Shown here: one piece after another, positions 1-7,301 of the stretch | Layout: each line of letters opens with the position of its first letter | How positions within the stretch are numbered: the stretch's first letter is position 1 | NCBI GenBank assembly: GCA_045590855.1 | Contig: JAZNRV010000068.1 | Location: forward strand, 1 to 26,791 | Reading direction: 5' to 3' | Source: RGIG3009 sp045590855 | Lineage (GTDB): Bacteria > Bacillota > Clostridia > Oscillospirales > Acutalibacteraceae | DNA length: 26,791 bases | Position numbers and translations under genes: made by a program | The notes under the pieces: model-generated | Database searches by the model: none | What the model saw: the letters and a program-made list of their open reading frames with translations, nothing else | What the model was told of the DNA's origin: nothing

Positions 1-385
1 CGTCGTTGGCACCGGTAGCAGTCACGTCGGTACATTCGCCGTAAACCACACCGCTTGCTTCGTCCACTACGGAAAGTCCAATCAAATCGCAAATAAAATA
101 TTGACCTTTTTCGAGTTTGACGTCTTTGCGGTGCAAGTAAAGCATTTTCCCGCGCAAAGCGGCGGCATCTTCCACCGTGTCAATGCCGTCTAACTTGACC
201 AAAGCCAAATTTTTGTGTGCACGTGCTTTGGCACGTACCGCTGTTTGACCGTTTTTGTCCAAATACAAGGTACGCAAACGAGCCAGCACTTCGGGTGAAT
301 CACATTCGGGGCGCACGCGCAGTTCGCCACGAACGCCGTGGGTGCCTACCACTTCGCCTGCTTCCAAAAACAGTTGTTTTGCCAT
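1..385 (-). CDS. rimM: Ribosome maturation factor RimM (3' end outside window)
   Basis: RimM binds ribosomal protein S19 and helps mature the 30S head domain and the 3' part of 16S rRNA. The visible first 128 codons begin MAKQLFLEAGEVVGTHGVRG, which contains the G-x-x-x-GxHG-x-RGELRV pattern at the start of the N-terminal RimM barrel. They continue through a KLDGIDTVEDAAALRGKMLY segment typical of the family and enter the PRC-barrel half (YFICDLIGLSV). Only the C-terminal part is missing, cut by the window start. The ATG at 383-385 follows AGGAGG at good spacing. It lies downstream of khpA on the same strand, in the usual order; trmD and rplS would be expected next, outside the window. A strong terminator hairpin sits just ahead of its ribosome binding site, so its expression may be partly uncoupled from rpsP-khpA. 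Confidence 0.95.
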   Translation of the reverse strand, partial: MAKQLFLEAGEVVGTHGVRGELRVRPECDSPEVLARLRTLYLDKNGQTAVRAKARAHKNLALVKLDGIDTVEDAAALRGKMLYLHRKDVKLEKGQYFICDLIGLSVVDEASGVVYGECTDVTATGAND

Positions 386-395
386 ACTTCCTCCT

Positions 396-432
396 AAAAA
401 AACCTCCCGAAAAATACAACGGGAGGTTTTTT
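396..432 (-). terminator. Intrinsic terminator between khpA and rimM
   Basis: On the minus strand a 13-bp perfect stem (420-432 with 397-409, core ACCTCCCG/CGGGAGGT) with a 10-nt loop is followed by a run of seven T. It begins only 4 nt after the khpA stop and ends right before the rimM AGGAGG. Because the arms end in A and T runs, it could also stop transcription on the plus strand. Stem and T run are seen directly; partial termination inside the operon is an inference. Confidence 0.85.
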
Positions 433-435
433 GCA

Positions 436-672
436 TTAATCGTCGATTTCTACCGAAACCTTAGCGTCCTGACGGTTGGCGGCAGCGCGCATGACCACGC
501 GCATTGCTTTGGCAATGCGGCCTTGCTTGCCGATAACGCGCCCCATATCGTCATCCGCTACGCGAAGATGGAACACAATGGTTCCGTCTTCCAACGGCTC
601 GTCTTGCGTGACGGTTACTGCATCGGGTTGTTCTACCAAACCGCGTGCAATGGTCAGCAACAATTCTTTCAT
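436..672 (-). CDS. khpA: KH-domain RNA-binding protein KhpA (YlqC family)
   Basis: A 78-residue single KH-domain protein. The GxxG loop is visible as GKQG in the segment DDDMGRVIGKQGRIAKAMRV (about residues 40-59), followed by the family's RxxxxAAANRQDAKVSVEI ending. KhpA binds RNA, forms a complex with KhpB/Jag in other Firmicutes, and affects cell division and elongation. Its place between rpsP and rimM is the conserved one. The ribosome binding site is weak (AAAGG about 12 nt upstream of the ATG at 670-672), so translation may be coupled to rpsP, whose stop is 18 nt upstream. Confidence 0.93.
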   Translation of the reverse strand: MKELLLTIARGLVEQPDAVTVTQDEPLEDGTIVFHLRVADDDMGRVIGKQGRIAKAMRVVMRAAANRQDAKVSVEIDD

Positions 673-690
673 GTGTTAAACCAGCCTTTC

Positions 691-930
691 TTAGATGCCG
701 GCTTTTTTCAGAAGAGCCTTTACGGTATCGGTCGGTTGAGCACCGTTAGCAATCCATTTTTTTGCTTTTTCGGTATCAATTTTGATAACAGCGGGTTCTT
801 GCAACGGGTTGTAATAGCCGAGTTCTTCAATGAAACGGCCGTCACGGGGATAACGAGAATCCGCCACCACTACACGATAAAACGGGGATTTTTTTGCACC
901 CATGCGGCGCAATCTGATTTTTACTGCCAT
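691..930 (-). CDS. rpsP: 30S ribosomal protein S16
   Basis: A 79-residue protein with the full S16 signature: it starts MAVKIRLRRMGAKKSPFYRV, then has VADSRYPRDGRFIEELGYYNP and a C-terminal ANGAQPTDTVKALLKKAGI. It is a primary assembly protein of the 30S body. The start is set at the ATG at 928-930 because every S16 begins M-A/V-x-IR and because GGAGGT lies 7 nt upstream; an in-frame ATG 15 nt further upstream would add five unusual residues. It follows ffh by about 64 nt. That gap holds an AT-rich hairpin (975-992, TTCAATA/TATTGAA), possibly an RNA processing or stabilising element. Confidence 0.97.
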   Translation of the reverse strand: MAVKIRLRRMGAKKSPFYRVVVADSRYPRDGRFIEELGYYNPLQEPAVIKIDTEKAKKWIANGAQPTDTVKALLKKAGI

Positions 931-994
931 GATAAGTACCTCCACAAATGTTTTTATTTTTTAAAACTATATTCTTCAATATAATTATTGAATA

Positions 995-2350
995 CTAAAA
1001 ACCAAAGGGGTTAGCACCCCTGCCGCCAAAGCCCATCGGCAAGGAGCGGCCACCTTTTTTACCCATGCTTTTCATTTTTTTCATGAGTTGACGCATGGAT
1101 TCGTATTGTTTGAGCAACCGATTCACGTCTTCCACCCGCATCCCGCTGCCCGCGGCAATACGCCGTTTACGGGAAGGGTTGATAATCGAGGGCTTTTCGC
1201 GTTCCTTCTTTGTCATGGAAAGGATAATCGCTTCCACTCTGGCAAATTGGCGTTCATCAATGTTGACGTCTTTGAGTTGTTTTCCCATGCCGGGTATCAT
1301 GCCCAGCAAACTCTTGATATCGCCCATTTTTTGAATTTGACGGAACTGGTCCAACATATCGTTAAAATCAAACGAATCTTGTTGCAGCTTTTTGGCAAGT
1401 TCTTCGGCTTCGCGGTCGTCAATTTGCTGTTGCGCTTTTTCAATCAACGACATCACGTCGCCCATGCCCAAAATGCGGGAAGCCATGCGCGCGGGGTGAA
1501 ACACCTCAAACTCGTCCAGTTTTTCACCCGTGCCGGCAAATTTGATGGGCTTACCGGTGACAGCACGTACCGAAAGGGCAGCACCGCCGCGGGTATCGCC
1601 ATCCAACTTGGTAAGGATAACACCGCTGATTTCGAGCAGTTCGTTAAACGCTTGTGCAACGTTGACCGCGTCTTGACCCGTCATGGAGTCAACCACCAAC
1701 AAAATTTCTTGCGGGGAAACGGCTTCATTGATATTTTTAAGTTCCGCCATCAGTTCTTCGTCCACGTGCAGACGACCGGCGGTATCCAAAATCACGTAAT
1801 CGTTGCCGTAATCTTTGGCGTGTTTTACGGCTTCTTTGGCAATGGTGACGGGGTTTTGCGTACCACGCTCAAACACCGGAATCCCCGCTTTTTCGCCCAC
1901 TATTTGCAACTGCGTAATGGCGGCGGGGCGGTAAATGTCACACGCTACCAACAACGGACGATGCCCTTGCGATTTGAGCCATTTTGCCAACTTGGCGGAA
2001 TGTGTGGTTTTACCGGAACCTTGCAAACCGCACATCAGCACCACGCACGGCGGGCGGTTGGCGGTGGCCAAACGACTGGCTTCACCGCCCATCAGCGCGG
2101 TGAGTTCCTCGTTGACCAGTTTGATAACCATTTGCGCGGGTGTCAAACTTTCCATCACCTGTTCGCCAATGGCGCGCTCGGCAACCGAAGCGGTAAATTC
2201 CTTGGCAACCTTGTAGTTTACGTCGGCTTCCAGCAAAGCAAGGCGCACTTCGCGCATGGCTTCTTTGACATCGGCTTCGGTAAGCCGACCTTTATTTTTC
2301 AGCCGTTTAAACGCGGCGGAAAGTTTATCGGACAGTCCTTCAAAAGCCAC
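995..2350 (-). CDS. ffh: Signal recognition particle GTPase Ffh (SRP54)
   Basis: This is the protein subunit of the SRP, which binds signal sequences of nascent membrane proteins and delivers ribosomes to FtsY. At 451 residues it has the normal length. Domains in order are the N-terminal helical bundle (about 1-85), the GTPase G domain with the P-loop GLQGSGKTT (108-116), DTAGRLH and TKLDGDTRGGAAL, and the methionine-rich M domain (from about 300) with the RNA-binding RRIAAGSGMRVEDVN segment and a glycine-rich tail. The P-loop has S where many bacterial Ffh proteins have A, a mild change. It starts with GTG (2348-2350) after AAAGGTAGG and lies 7 nt downstream of ylxM, so the two are co-transcribed. 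Confidence 0.98.
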   Translation of the reverse strand: MAFEGLSDKLSAAFKRLKNKGRLTEADVKEAMREVRLALLEADVNYKVAKEFTASVAERAIGEQVMESLTPAQMVIKLVNEELTALMGGEASRLATANRPPCVVLMCGLQGSGKTTHSAKLAKWLKSQGHRPLLVACDIYRPAAITQLQIVGEKAGIPVFERGTQNPVTIAKEAVKHAKDYGNDYVILDTAGRLHVDEELMAELKNINEAVSPQEILLVVDSMTGQDAVNVAQAFNELLEISGVILTKLDGDTRGGAALSVRAVTGKPIKFAGTGEKLDEFEVFHPARMASRILGMGDVMSLIEKAQQQIDDREAEELAKKLQQDSFDFNDMLDQFRQIQKMGDIKSLLGMIPGMGKQLKDVNIDERQFARVEAIILSMTKKEREKPSIINPSRKRRIAAGSGMRVEDVNRLLKQYESMRQLMKKMKSMGKKGGRSLPMGFGGRGANPFGF

Positions 2351-2357
2351 AAGAAGC

Positions 2358-2723
2358 CTACCTTTCTTTCAAATCTTCCGCTAAGGCAATAATACGGTTG
2401 GCGCGTTCTTCAATATCGCGGGAATAACCGTAACGATTGTTCAAAACAGAAATTTCTTTGGCGGCTTTACAAATAGCAGAAAAGCCGTCAGCCATTTCCC
2501 GAAACCGTTTGGCAAGTTGCAAGCGGTCTTCCATTTCGAGCATTTGCATTTCGGCGCGTTTGAGCGCATCGCGAACACCTTGGCGTGTTATGTGTTGATT
2601 TTCTGCAATTTCGGAGAGGGATAAATCTTCTTCGTAATACAGTTCAATCACATTGCGTTGTTTTTCGGTCAACATTTCACCGTAAAAATCAAACAACCAC
2701 GCGATTTCCATATTTTTCGGCAT
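2358..2723 (-). CDS. ylxM: YlxM family helix-turn-helix protein
   Basis: A 121-residue protein with a sigma-70 region 4-like helix-turn-helix: LTEKQRNVIELYYEEDLSLSEIAE, then NQHITRQGVRDALKRAE (about residues 18-58). The rest is a charged helical tail. YlxM sits directly upstream of ffh across Firmicutes. It binds SRP components in streptococci and has been proposed to modulate the SRP pathway rather than act as a sigma factor. Here it is the first gene of the operon, 135 nt downstream of a consensus promoter. The ATG at 2721-2723 follows AAAGGAG. Confidence 0.93.
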   Translation of the reverse strand: MPKNMEIAWLFDFYGEMLTEKQRNVIELYYEEDLSLSEIAENQHITRQGVRDALKRAEMQMLEMEDRLQLAKRFREMADGFSAICKAAKEISVLNNRYGYSRDIEERANRIIALAEDLKER

Positions 2724-2754
2724 GATTTATTCTCCTTTCTTTACAAAATCAACG

Positions 2755-2787
2755 ACAAAACAAAAAACGCTCGGCAAACCAAGCGTT
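2755..2787 (-). terminator. Leader terminator/attenuator ahead of ylxM
   Basis: On the minus strand, AACGCTTGG (2787-2779) pairs with CCGAGCGTT (2774-2766) across a 4-nt loop and is followed by TTTTGTTTTG. It lies about 35 nt upstream of the ylxM start and downstream of the only good promoter. It could be an attenuator of the ylxM-ffh operon. Alternatively it is simply the terminator of the upstream ylbJ transcript, into which the ylxM promoter has been placed. Confidence 0.65.
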
Positions 2788-2789
2788 CC

Positions 2790-2812
2790 CTGTAAAGGAA
2801 ATTGCTTTACAG
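2790..2812 (-). promoter_or_regulatory. Inverted repeat over the ylxM transcription start
   Basis: A perfect 8-bp inverted repeat, CTGTAAAG (2812-2805) and CTTTACAG (2797-2790), separated by 7 nt. It begins only 3 nt past the -10 box, so the predicted start near 2808 falls inside the first arm. That position fits a DNA operator better than a complete RNA hairpin. The binding protein is not known. Confidence 0.5.
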
Positions 2813-2814
2813 CA

Positions 2815-2843
2815 ATTATAACAGACAAAAAGTCTCTTGTCAA
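2815..2843 (-). promoter_or_regulatory. Consensus sigma-A promoter of ylxM-ffh operon
   Basis: On the minus strand, TTGACA (2843-2838), exactly 17 nt, then TATAAT (2820-2815): a perfect vegetative promoter. It starts 18 nt after the stop codon of the upstream small gene and points at ylxM. Confidence 0.9.
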
Positions 2844-2860
2844 CCATAAAAATCAAAAAA

Positions 2861-3076
2861 TTACAACTGAAAATCCGATTCGGTAAACGTTTCCAGTTCC
2901 GGTTGGGTATACGGAATACGGCGAAGCGGGTCGTACTCAAATTTTCGACAACGGTCAGAGGGATGCATAATGCCTTTGCGAACGCATAAAATCACTTCCC
3001 CGTCACAAGAACGGCGTCCCTTACGGCAAATTTCACACGCTCGCGTTACGGTGTTTCCGTACAATTTCCGTTTCAT
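2861..3076 (-). CDS. Small cysteine-rich protein, unknown function
   Basis: A 71-residue protein with the cysteine pattern C-x2-C-x7-C-x6-C...C (CEICRKGRRSCDGEVILC, then SDRCRKFEYDPLRRIPY). This suggests a small metal-binding or zinc-ribbon-like fold. I recall similar short proteins in many Clostridia, with the conserved C-terminal motif RKFxYDPLxRxP, but know of no assigned function. The ATG at 3074-3076 follows AAAGGGG at 8 nt. Its start is only 14 nt after the ylbJ stop on the same strand, so it is probably co-transcribed with that sporulation gene. A sporulation link is only suggested by this position. Confidence 0.75.
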   Translation of the reverse strand: MKRKLYGNTVTRACEICRKGRRSCDGEVILCVRKGIMHPSDRCRKFEYDPLRRIPYTQPELETFTESDFQL

Positions 3077-3090
3077 AAAAGCACCCCTTT

Positions 3091-4176
3091 CTATCTATCC
3101 ATTATATCGACCGTGTTTTTCTTTGTCAAGAGCAGCATCCACACCCCGCACAAGACAAGCAGTGCTACCGAAACCGTAGCGGTGCCGTAACTGGCCCTAA
3201 CGGTGAGCGGAGCGTTCAACGACGAACCCACCGAAAGCGAAAGCGGGAACAACCGCAATAACAAAACGGTAAACAAGCCTGTCAACAACGCATGCACTGT
3301 CCGCGAAAGGAAAAAGCGAGAATCCATTACATCCGTACCGTGTAATTGCGCCGCCGCCTGGCAGTGTACGCAAAGCCCGCCAAATCCTACCGTGCATCCC
3401 AGCAAAAACGGCGCCACAGCGGGGAAATCCATCACAGCCAAGCAGCCGCAGTTTACTTCCAGCAAACAAGCAAGAACGGTACTAATAACAGAATTTTGTA
3501 CTATAACGTCGCCAAGTGCCGATACGGTAGCAAACACCAGCACAAATCCGCACATGGTCAGCATGGCGCTGCAAGCGCTCGTTACTGCCTCTACAAAAGC
3601 AATCGAAAGCGGCATTTTGGGAGCGGTACGGTAAACGGTAGGAGAAAAGATTTTTCGCTTAGCACCCAAAATCCCCATAAGCAGCGAAGAACCCCAATGT
3701 GCCGCCAGCAATAACCATCCAAAGGCGGAGCTGTTCATCAATCCGACACCGACGGCGGCAACCAAAAAGGAAGGTCCACCGTTAACGCAAAACCTCAACA
3801 TCCGCTTGGCATCCTCTTTTTCCAGTTGCCCCGCGCGCACCAAATCCCCAATGGCAGAAGCCCCCGCGGGGTACCCGCCCAAAAAGGCTGTCAAAATCCC
3901 CATGGAGCAACATCCCGGCAACCCAAACAAAAAGCGGGTAATCGGCTCCAAACGGTTGCCCACACTTCCTGCAATCCCCGACCGCACCATCACACCGCTC
4001 AGTACCAAAAACGGAAACAGCGCGGGGATAAGCACCGAAGAACAAACGGATAACCCACGGCTGATACCACTTGCGACAGCACGCGGAAACAGCAATAACA
4101 GCAACGCGGCAGCAACAAACAACAACAAAAATCCCAACGTGCGCCACTGCCGTTTGCGAATGATTTTGACAAACAC
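3091..4176 (-). CDS. ylbJ: Sporulation integral membrane protein YlbJ
   Basis: A 361-residue polytopic membrane protein with about eight hydrophobic segments. Family marks are PALFPFLVLSGVMVRSG near residue 50, the glycine-rich LGGYPAGASAIGDLVRAGQL (about 94-113) and RFCVNGGPSFLVAAVG (about 128-143), typical of YlbJ and the related nucleoside-recognition (Gate) domain proteins. In Bacillus, ylbJ is under sigma-E control and is needed for spore coat/cortex formation; the transported molecule is not settled. It starts with GTG (4174-4176) after AGGAGG. It is divergent from yqfC and has a sigma-E-like promoter just upstream. Confidence 0.9.
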   Translation of the reverse strand: MFVKIIRKRQWRTLGFLLLFVAAALLLLLFPRAVASGISRGLSVCSSVLIPALFPFLVLSGVMVRSGIAGSVGNRLEPITRFLFGLPGCCSMGILTAFLGGYPAGASAIGDLVRAGQLEKEDAKRMLRFCVNGGPSFLVAAVGVGLMNSSAFGWLLLAAHWGSSLLMGILGAKRKIFSPTVYRTAPKMPLSIAFVEAVTSACSAMLTMCGFVLVFATVSALGDVIVQNSVISTVLACLLEVNCGCLAVMDFPAVAPFLLGCTVGFGGLCVHCQAAAQLHGTDVMDSRFFLSRTVHALLTGLFTVLLLRLFPLSLSVGSSLNAPLTVRASYGTATVSVALLVLCGVWMLLLTKKNTVDIMDR

Positions 4177-4196
4177 AAAACCCCTCCTTTTCTAAC

Positions 4197-4226
4197 ACCT
4201 TATGGACAGGCGACGCGTATTATTCC
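4197..4226 (-). promoter_or_regulatory. Sigma-E-like promoter of ylbJ
   Basis: On the minus strand, GGAATAAT (4226-4219), 14 nt, then CATAAGGT (4204-4197). The CATA start of the -10 box, the AT-rich -35 box and the spacing resemble sporulation sigma-E promoters, and the downstream gene is sigma-E dependent in Bacillus. No good vegetative promoter is seen here. Confidence 0.4.
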
Positions 4227-4245
4227 CGCGGTGTTGACATATATA
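4218..4245 (+). promoter_or_regulatory. Sigma-E-like promoter of yqfC-yqfD
   Basis: TATTAT (4218-4223), 14 nt, then CATATATA (4238-4245), about 20 nt ahead of the yqfC start. It overlaps the -35 box of the divergent ylbJ promoter. The match to sigma-E is partial; TTGACA at 4234-4239 has no -10 box at normal spacing. Confidence 0.35.
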
Positions 4246-4266
4246 AAACCAAAAGGGGGTTTCGGC

Positions 4267-4548
4267 ATGAAAAAGCATGTCAAAGGCAGTGCGGTCGGCG
4301 AACGTATGGAACAATGGCTGGATTTACCCGCCGGTGCCCTAACACCCGCCACACGCATGGAAGTGTCGGGCAACCGCCGTGTGGTTATCGAGGGTTGCCA
4401 AGGAATTTTGGAATACGGCGAAGATTGCATCCGCCTGCGTGTGTGCGAGGGAGTATTGCGCTTGTTTGGACGGGAATTGTGTATGCATTGTCTCAATCCG
4501 TCATGCGCCGTTATCAGCGGAAAAATCTTGTCGTTGGAATTTTTGTAG
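4267..4548 (+). CDS. yqfC: Sporulation protein YqfC (YabP/YqfC family)
   Basis: A 93-residue protein. The family pattern is clear: LPAGALTPATRMEVSGNRRVVIEGCQGILEYGEDCIRLRV, ending in GRELCMHCLNPSCAVISGKILSLEF. YabP/YqfC proteins are small sporulation proteins; yqfC lies next to yqfD and is sigma-E controlled in Bacillus. The ATG at 4267 is chosen because GGGGG lies about 7 nt upstream and the product then has normal length; an in-frame ATG 36 nt upstream lacks a site. It is followed after 10 nt by yqfD. Confidence 0.9.
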   Translation: MKKHVKGSAVGERMEQWLDLPAGALTPATRMEVSGNRRVVIEGCQGILEYGEDCIRLRVCEGVLRLFGRELCMHCLNPSCAVISGKILSLEFL

Positions 4549-4558
4549 GAGGCTTTGT

Positions 4559-5719
4559 ATGGGACAATACCGACAAATACTTAGCGGTAGCGTGACGGCA
4601 CGGTGTGAGGGCGGATATCCCGAACAATTTTTAAGCGATGCCACGCAACGCGGTCTTGTTTTGTGGGACATACGCTGTGACGGTGTTTTTTTGCATTACT
4701 CTTGTGCCGCCGACGATTATGCCAAACTGCGCCCTGTTGCACGTCGCGCTTGTATGCGGATGCGCGTACAAAACAAGCGCGGTTTTCCGTTTTGGATAAA
4801 ACCTTTGCGCCATCGCGGCGGCTTGCTTTTGGGAATATTGCTGTTTTTGGTTATTTTGCAAAGCCTTTCCTCTCGCGTGTGGGTGGTGGAAGTGGTTGGC
4901 AACAAGCAAGTAAGCGAGAACGAAATTCTACAAACGTTAGAGACACTCGGGGTAGGCGAAGGCACGGTGTTTAGCACAATCGATATCCCCGCTTTGCAAC
5001 TCGAAACACTGCAAAAACTGCCGTGGCTTACGTGGCTTGCCGTCAATCAAACGGGGAGCACCCTAACGGTAGAAGTACGCGAACGGCAACCTTCTACACC
5101 TATCCAAGAAACCGCACCATCCAACGTGGTTTCCACGCACGACGGCGTGATTGTCAATTTGCACGTCGAAAGCGGTCAAGCAGCGGTAAAAGTGGGCGAT
5201 GCCGTCACCAAAGACAGCCTGCTTATCAGCGGTGTGGTGGACAGCAAAGTAGGACCTCTTCTCAAACGCGCTGTCGGCACCGTTACCGCGCGTACCAAAG
5301 AAAGCATTACAGTCACGGTACCGCTTGTGCAAACCGTCACCGACTACGCACCAAAAACCGTCGAGGAACTGTCTTTTCATTTGTTGGGGTTCACCGTTCC
5401 GCTGTATACACCCACAAAGCATAACGGCAAATTCACATTGGTCAAAAAAGAGTATCCTTTGCGCGTTTACGGCAAAAAATTGCCCGTCGGTTTTTCCAAA
5501 CAATGTTACGTTTTCGAGCAAACCAAAACGGTGCAGTACAGTGAACAAAAAGCCTTGCAACTGGCCAAAGAACAGCTGCGCCAAAAAGAGCAAAAACAGT
5601 TTGCGGGTGCCACGGTCGAAAAAGCACAAGTCAAAGAACACCGCACCAAAGAGGGTTGGCAACTGGTCGGCACCTACACGTGTGTGAGGGAAATCGGCAG
5701 CACACAACGAATAAATTGA
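4559..5719 (+). CDS. yqfD: Sporulation protein YqfD
   Basis: A 386-residue membrane protein. A soluble N-terminal part (1-80) precedes one membrane segment (about 87-104, GLLLGILLFLVILQSL). Then comes a POTRA-like part (VWVVEVVGNKQVSENEILQTL), a GVIVNLHVESGQAAVKVGDAVTKDSLLISG segment resembling a biotinyl-lipoyl/secretion barrel, and a charged tail. YqfD is required for efficient sporulation and is expressed in the mother cell. The start at 4559 follows TAGGAGG at 6 nt. It pairs with yqfC in one transcript. It ends before a new promoter for phoH. Confidence 0.92.
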   Translation: MGQYRQILSGSVTARCEGGYPEQFLSDATQRGLVLWDIRCDGVFLHYSCAADDYAKLRPVARRACMRMRVQNKRGFPFWIKPLRHRGGLLLGILLFLVILQSLSSRVWVVEVVGNKQVSENEILQTLETLGVGEGTVFSTIDIPALQLETLQKLPWLTWLAVNQTGSTLTVEVRERQPSTPIQETAPSNVVSTHDGVIVNLHVESGQAAVKVGDAVTKDSLLISGVVDSKVGPLLKRAVGTVTARTKESITVTVPLVQTVTDYAPKTVEELSFHLLGFTVPLYTPTKHNGKFTLVKKEYPLRVYGKKLPVGFSKQCYVFEQTKTVQYSEQKALQLAKEQLRQKEQKQFAGATVEKAQVKEHRTKEGWQLVGTYTCVREIGSTQRIN

Positions 5720-5753
5720 CAAACAGAAAGGTAAAATTTCGTTGTTTTGACGG

Positions 5754-5782
5754 ATGACAAGTCCAAAAAAATGTGATATAAT
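5754..5782 (+). promoter_or_regulatory. Sigma-A promoter of the phoH operon
   Basis: ATGACA (5754-5759), 17 nt, TATAAT (5777-5782), 39 nt ahead of the phoH start. The -10 box is perfect and the -35 box has five of six consensus bases. It marks the switch from sporulation genes to a housekeeping operon. Confidence 0.75.
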
Positions 5783-5821
5783 AATAAAGTTTAAAAATGA
5801 CTGTAAAAAGGGGACCGATGT

Positions 5822-6823
5822 GTGGAGCAGATAATCAATGTTGACCGCATGGAACAAGCGGTGGCTTTGTTCGGCAATTTCGACGAAAATATCCGTTTGT
5901 TGGAAAAAGAATATGCGGTGACCATCCTCACACGTGACAGCGAACTCAAAATCACCGGCGAGCCGGAATCCGTGGACAAAGCACGGCGTGCAGTGGATGG
6001 GCTGTTGCAACTGATAAACCGTGGCGAACAACTAAACGAGCAAACCGTGCGGTACGTGCTCATGCTGGTTAACGAAGGAACCGATAACGAACTCCCCGCC
6101 CTTTCGGGGGACAGCATTTGCATCACCGCCAAAGGCCGACCGATAAAGCCAAAAACCTTGGGCCAAAAACGGTATGTGGAAGCCATTCGCCAAAACACCG
6201 TGGTACTCGGTGTCGGTCCTGCCGGTACGGGCAAAACGTATTTGGCGGTAGCCATGGCGGTGGAAGCGTTCCGTTCCAAACAAGTCAACCGCATCATCCT
6301 CACGCGTCCCGCGGTGGAAGCGGGCGAAAAACTCGGTTTCTTACCCGGTGACTTGCAATCCAAAGTCGACCCGTATCTGCGCCCGCTTTACGATGCACTG
6401 TTCGATATGCTGGGCACCGAAACGTATCAAAAATATTTGGAACGCGGCAACATCGAAATCGCGCCGCTTGCCTACATGCGCGGACGCACGTTGGACGACA
6501 GTTTTGTCATTTTGGATGAAGCACAAAACACCACACCCGAACAAATGAAAATGTTTTTAACCCGCTTAGGGTTCAATTCCAAAATGGTGGTCACGGGCGA
6601 CATCACGCAAATCGACTTGCCAAGCGGCAAAAAAAGCGGCTTGCGCGAAGTAATGCGTGTTCTCAAAAACGTACCGGACATTGCCATTTGTACCTTTGGT
6701 CAAAAGGATGTGGTGCGTCACCGGTTGGTGCAACGCATCATCGAAGCGTACGAAAATTACGAAAAAGCCAAACAGGAAGGAAGAAAAACAAAAAATGCTG
6801 AAAAAAATCCGAGTCGACATTGA
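5822..6823 (+). CDS. phoH: PhoH-like ATPase
   Basis: A 333-residue protein with an N-terminal KH-like part (1-110) and a PhoH ATPase domain. It shows Walker A GPAGTGKTYLA (about 132-142), LTRPAVEAGEKLGFLPGDLQSKVDPYLRPLYDAL, Walker B FVILDEAQNTTPEQMKMF (about 228-245), and the sensor-like VVTGDITQIDLP. Family members are thought to be RNA-linked ATPases; the link with ybeY, a ribosome/RNA gene, is conserved. It starts with GTG at 5822, with AAAGGGG about 6 nt upstream; the ATG at 5818 is out of frame. Its end overlaps ybeY by 29 nt. Confidence 0.95.
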   Translation: MEQIINVDRMEQAVALFGNFDENIRLLEKEYAVTILTRDSELKITGEPESVDKARRAVDGLLQLINRGEQLNEQTVRYVLMLVNEGTDNELPALSGDSICITAKGRPIKPKTLGQKRYVEAIRQNTVVLGVGPAGTGKTYLAVAMAVEAFRSKQVNRIILTRPAVEAGEKLGFLPGDLQSKVDPYLRPLYDALFDMLGTETYQKYLERGNIEIAPLAYMRGRTLDDSFVILDEAQNTTPEQMKMFLTRLGFNSKMVVTGDITQIDLPSGKKSGLREVMRVLKNVPDIAICTFGQKDVVRHRLVQRIIEAYENYEKAKQEGRKTKNAEKNPSRH

Positions 6824-7301
6824 AAATCAACAAAAAGCAATAAAAATCCCCACCGGTATGCGCCTGCTCATTCGCCGTTGTTGTCACGCAGTGTTGGAAC
6901 TTGAAAACTTTGACGGCTCGGCGCAAATTGACGTTTCCTTGGTGGATAACAAACGCATTCATGACATCAATTTGGAACAACGCGGCGTGGATGCACCGAC
7001 CGATGTTTTGTCTTTCCCGCTTGGCGAAAACGGCATGTATGACGAAAACCCCGAAACCGGCGAAAAACAACTCGGCAACATTGTGTTGTCACTCGAACAA
7101 GCCTTAAAACAATCGGAATTGTACGGTCATTCGTTCAACCGCGAAGTGGGGTATTTGGTGGTTCATTCCATGTTGCATTTGCTTGGTTACGACCACGTGC
7201 AAGGTGGTTTGGAAGCCGTCCACATGCGCGAAAAGGAAGAAACCGTCATGAAACAAATCGGCCTGCCGCGCGGCAGCAGTTACGTGATGGAAGATGAATA
7301 A
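6795..7301 (+). CDS. ybeY: Endoribonuclease / rRNA maturation factor YbeY
   Basis: A 168-residue protein. The zinc-binding motif HSMLHLLGYDH provides H124, H128 and H134, and the conserved NLEQRGVDAPTDVLSFPL segment gives R63. Second position of the motif is S where most members have G. YbeY is a metal-dependent RNase involved in 16S rRNA 3' end processing and ribosome quality control. The ATG at 6795 follows GGAAGGAAG and lies inside the end of phoH. The stop overlaps the dgkA start by 8 nt, so translation of the three genes is probably coupled. Confidence 0.96.
   Translation: MLKKIRVDIENQQKAIKIPTGMRLLIRRCCHAVLELENFDGSAQIDVSLVDNKRIHDINLEQRGVDAPTDVLSFPLGENGMYDENPETGEKQLGNIVLSLEQALKQSELYGHSFNREVGYLVVHSMLHLLGYDHVQGGLEAVHMREKEETVMKQIGLPRGSSYVMEDE

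Noticed and set aside
1088..2392. Long plus-strand frame of 434 codons opposite ffh
   Set aside because: It lies antisense to a clear Ffh, has no recognisable domain and reflects codon bias of the true gene.
5063..6031. 322-codon minus-strand frame across yqfD and phoH
   Set aside because: It crosses two genuine genes and a promoter, has no ribosome site and shows no known domain.
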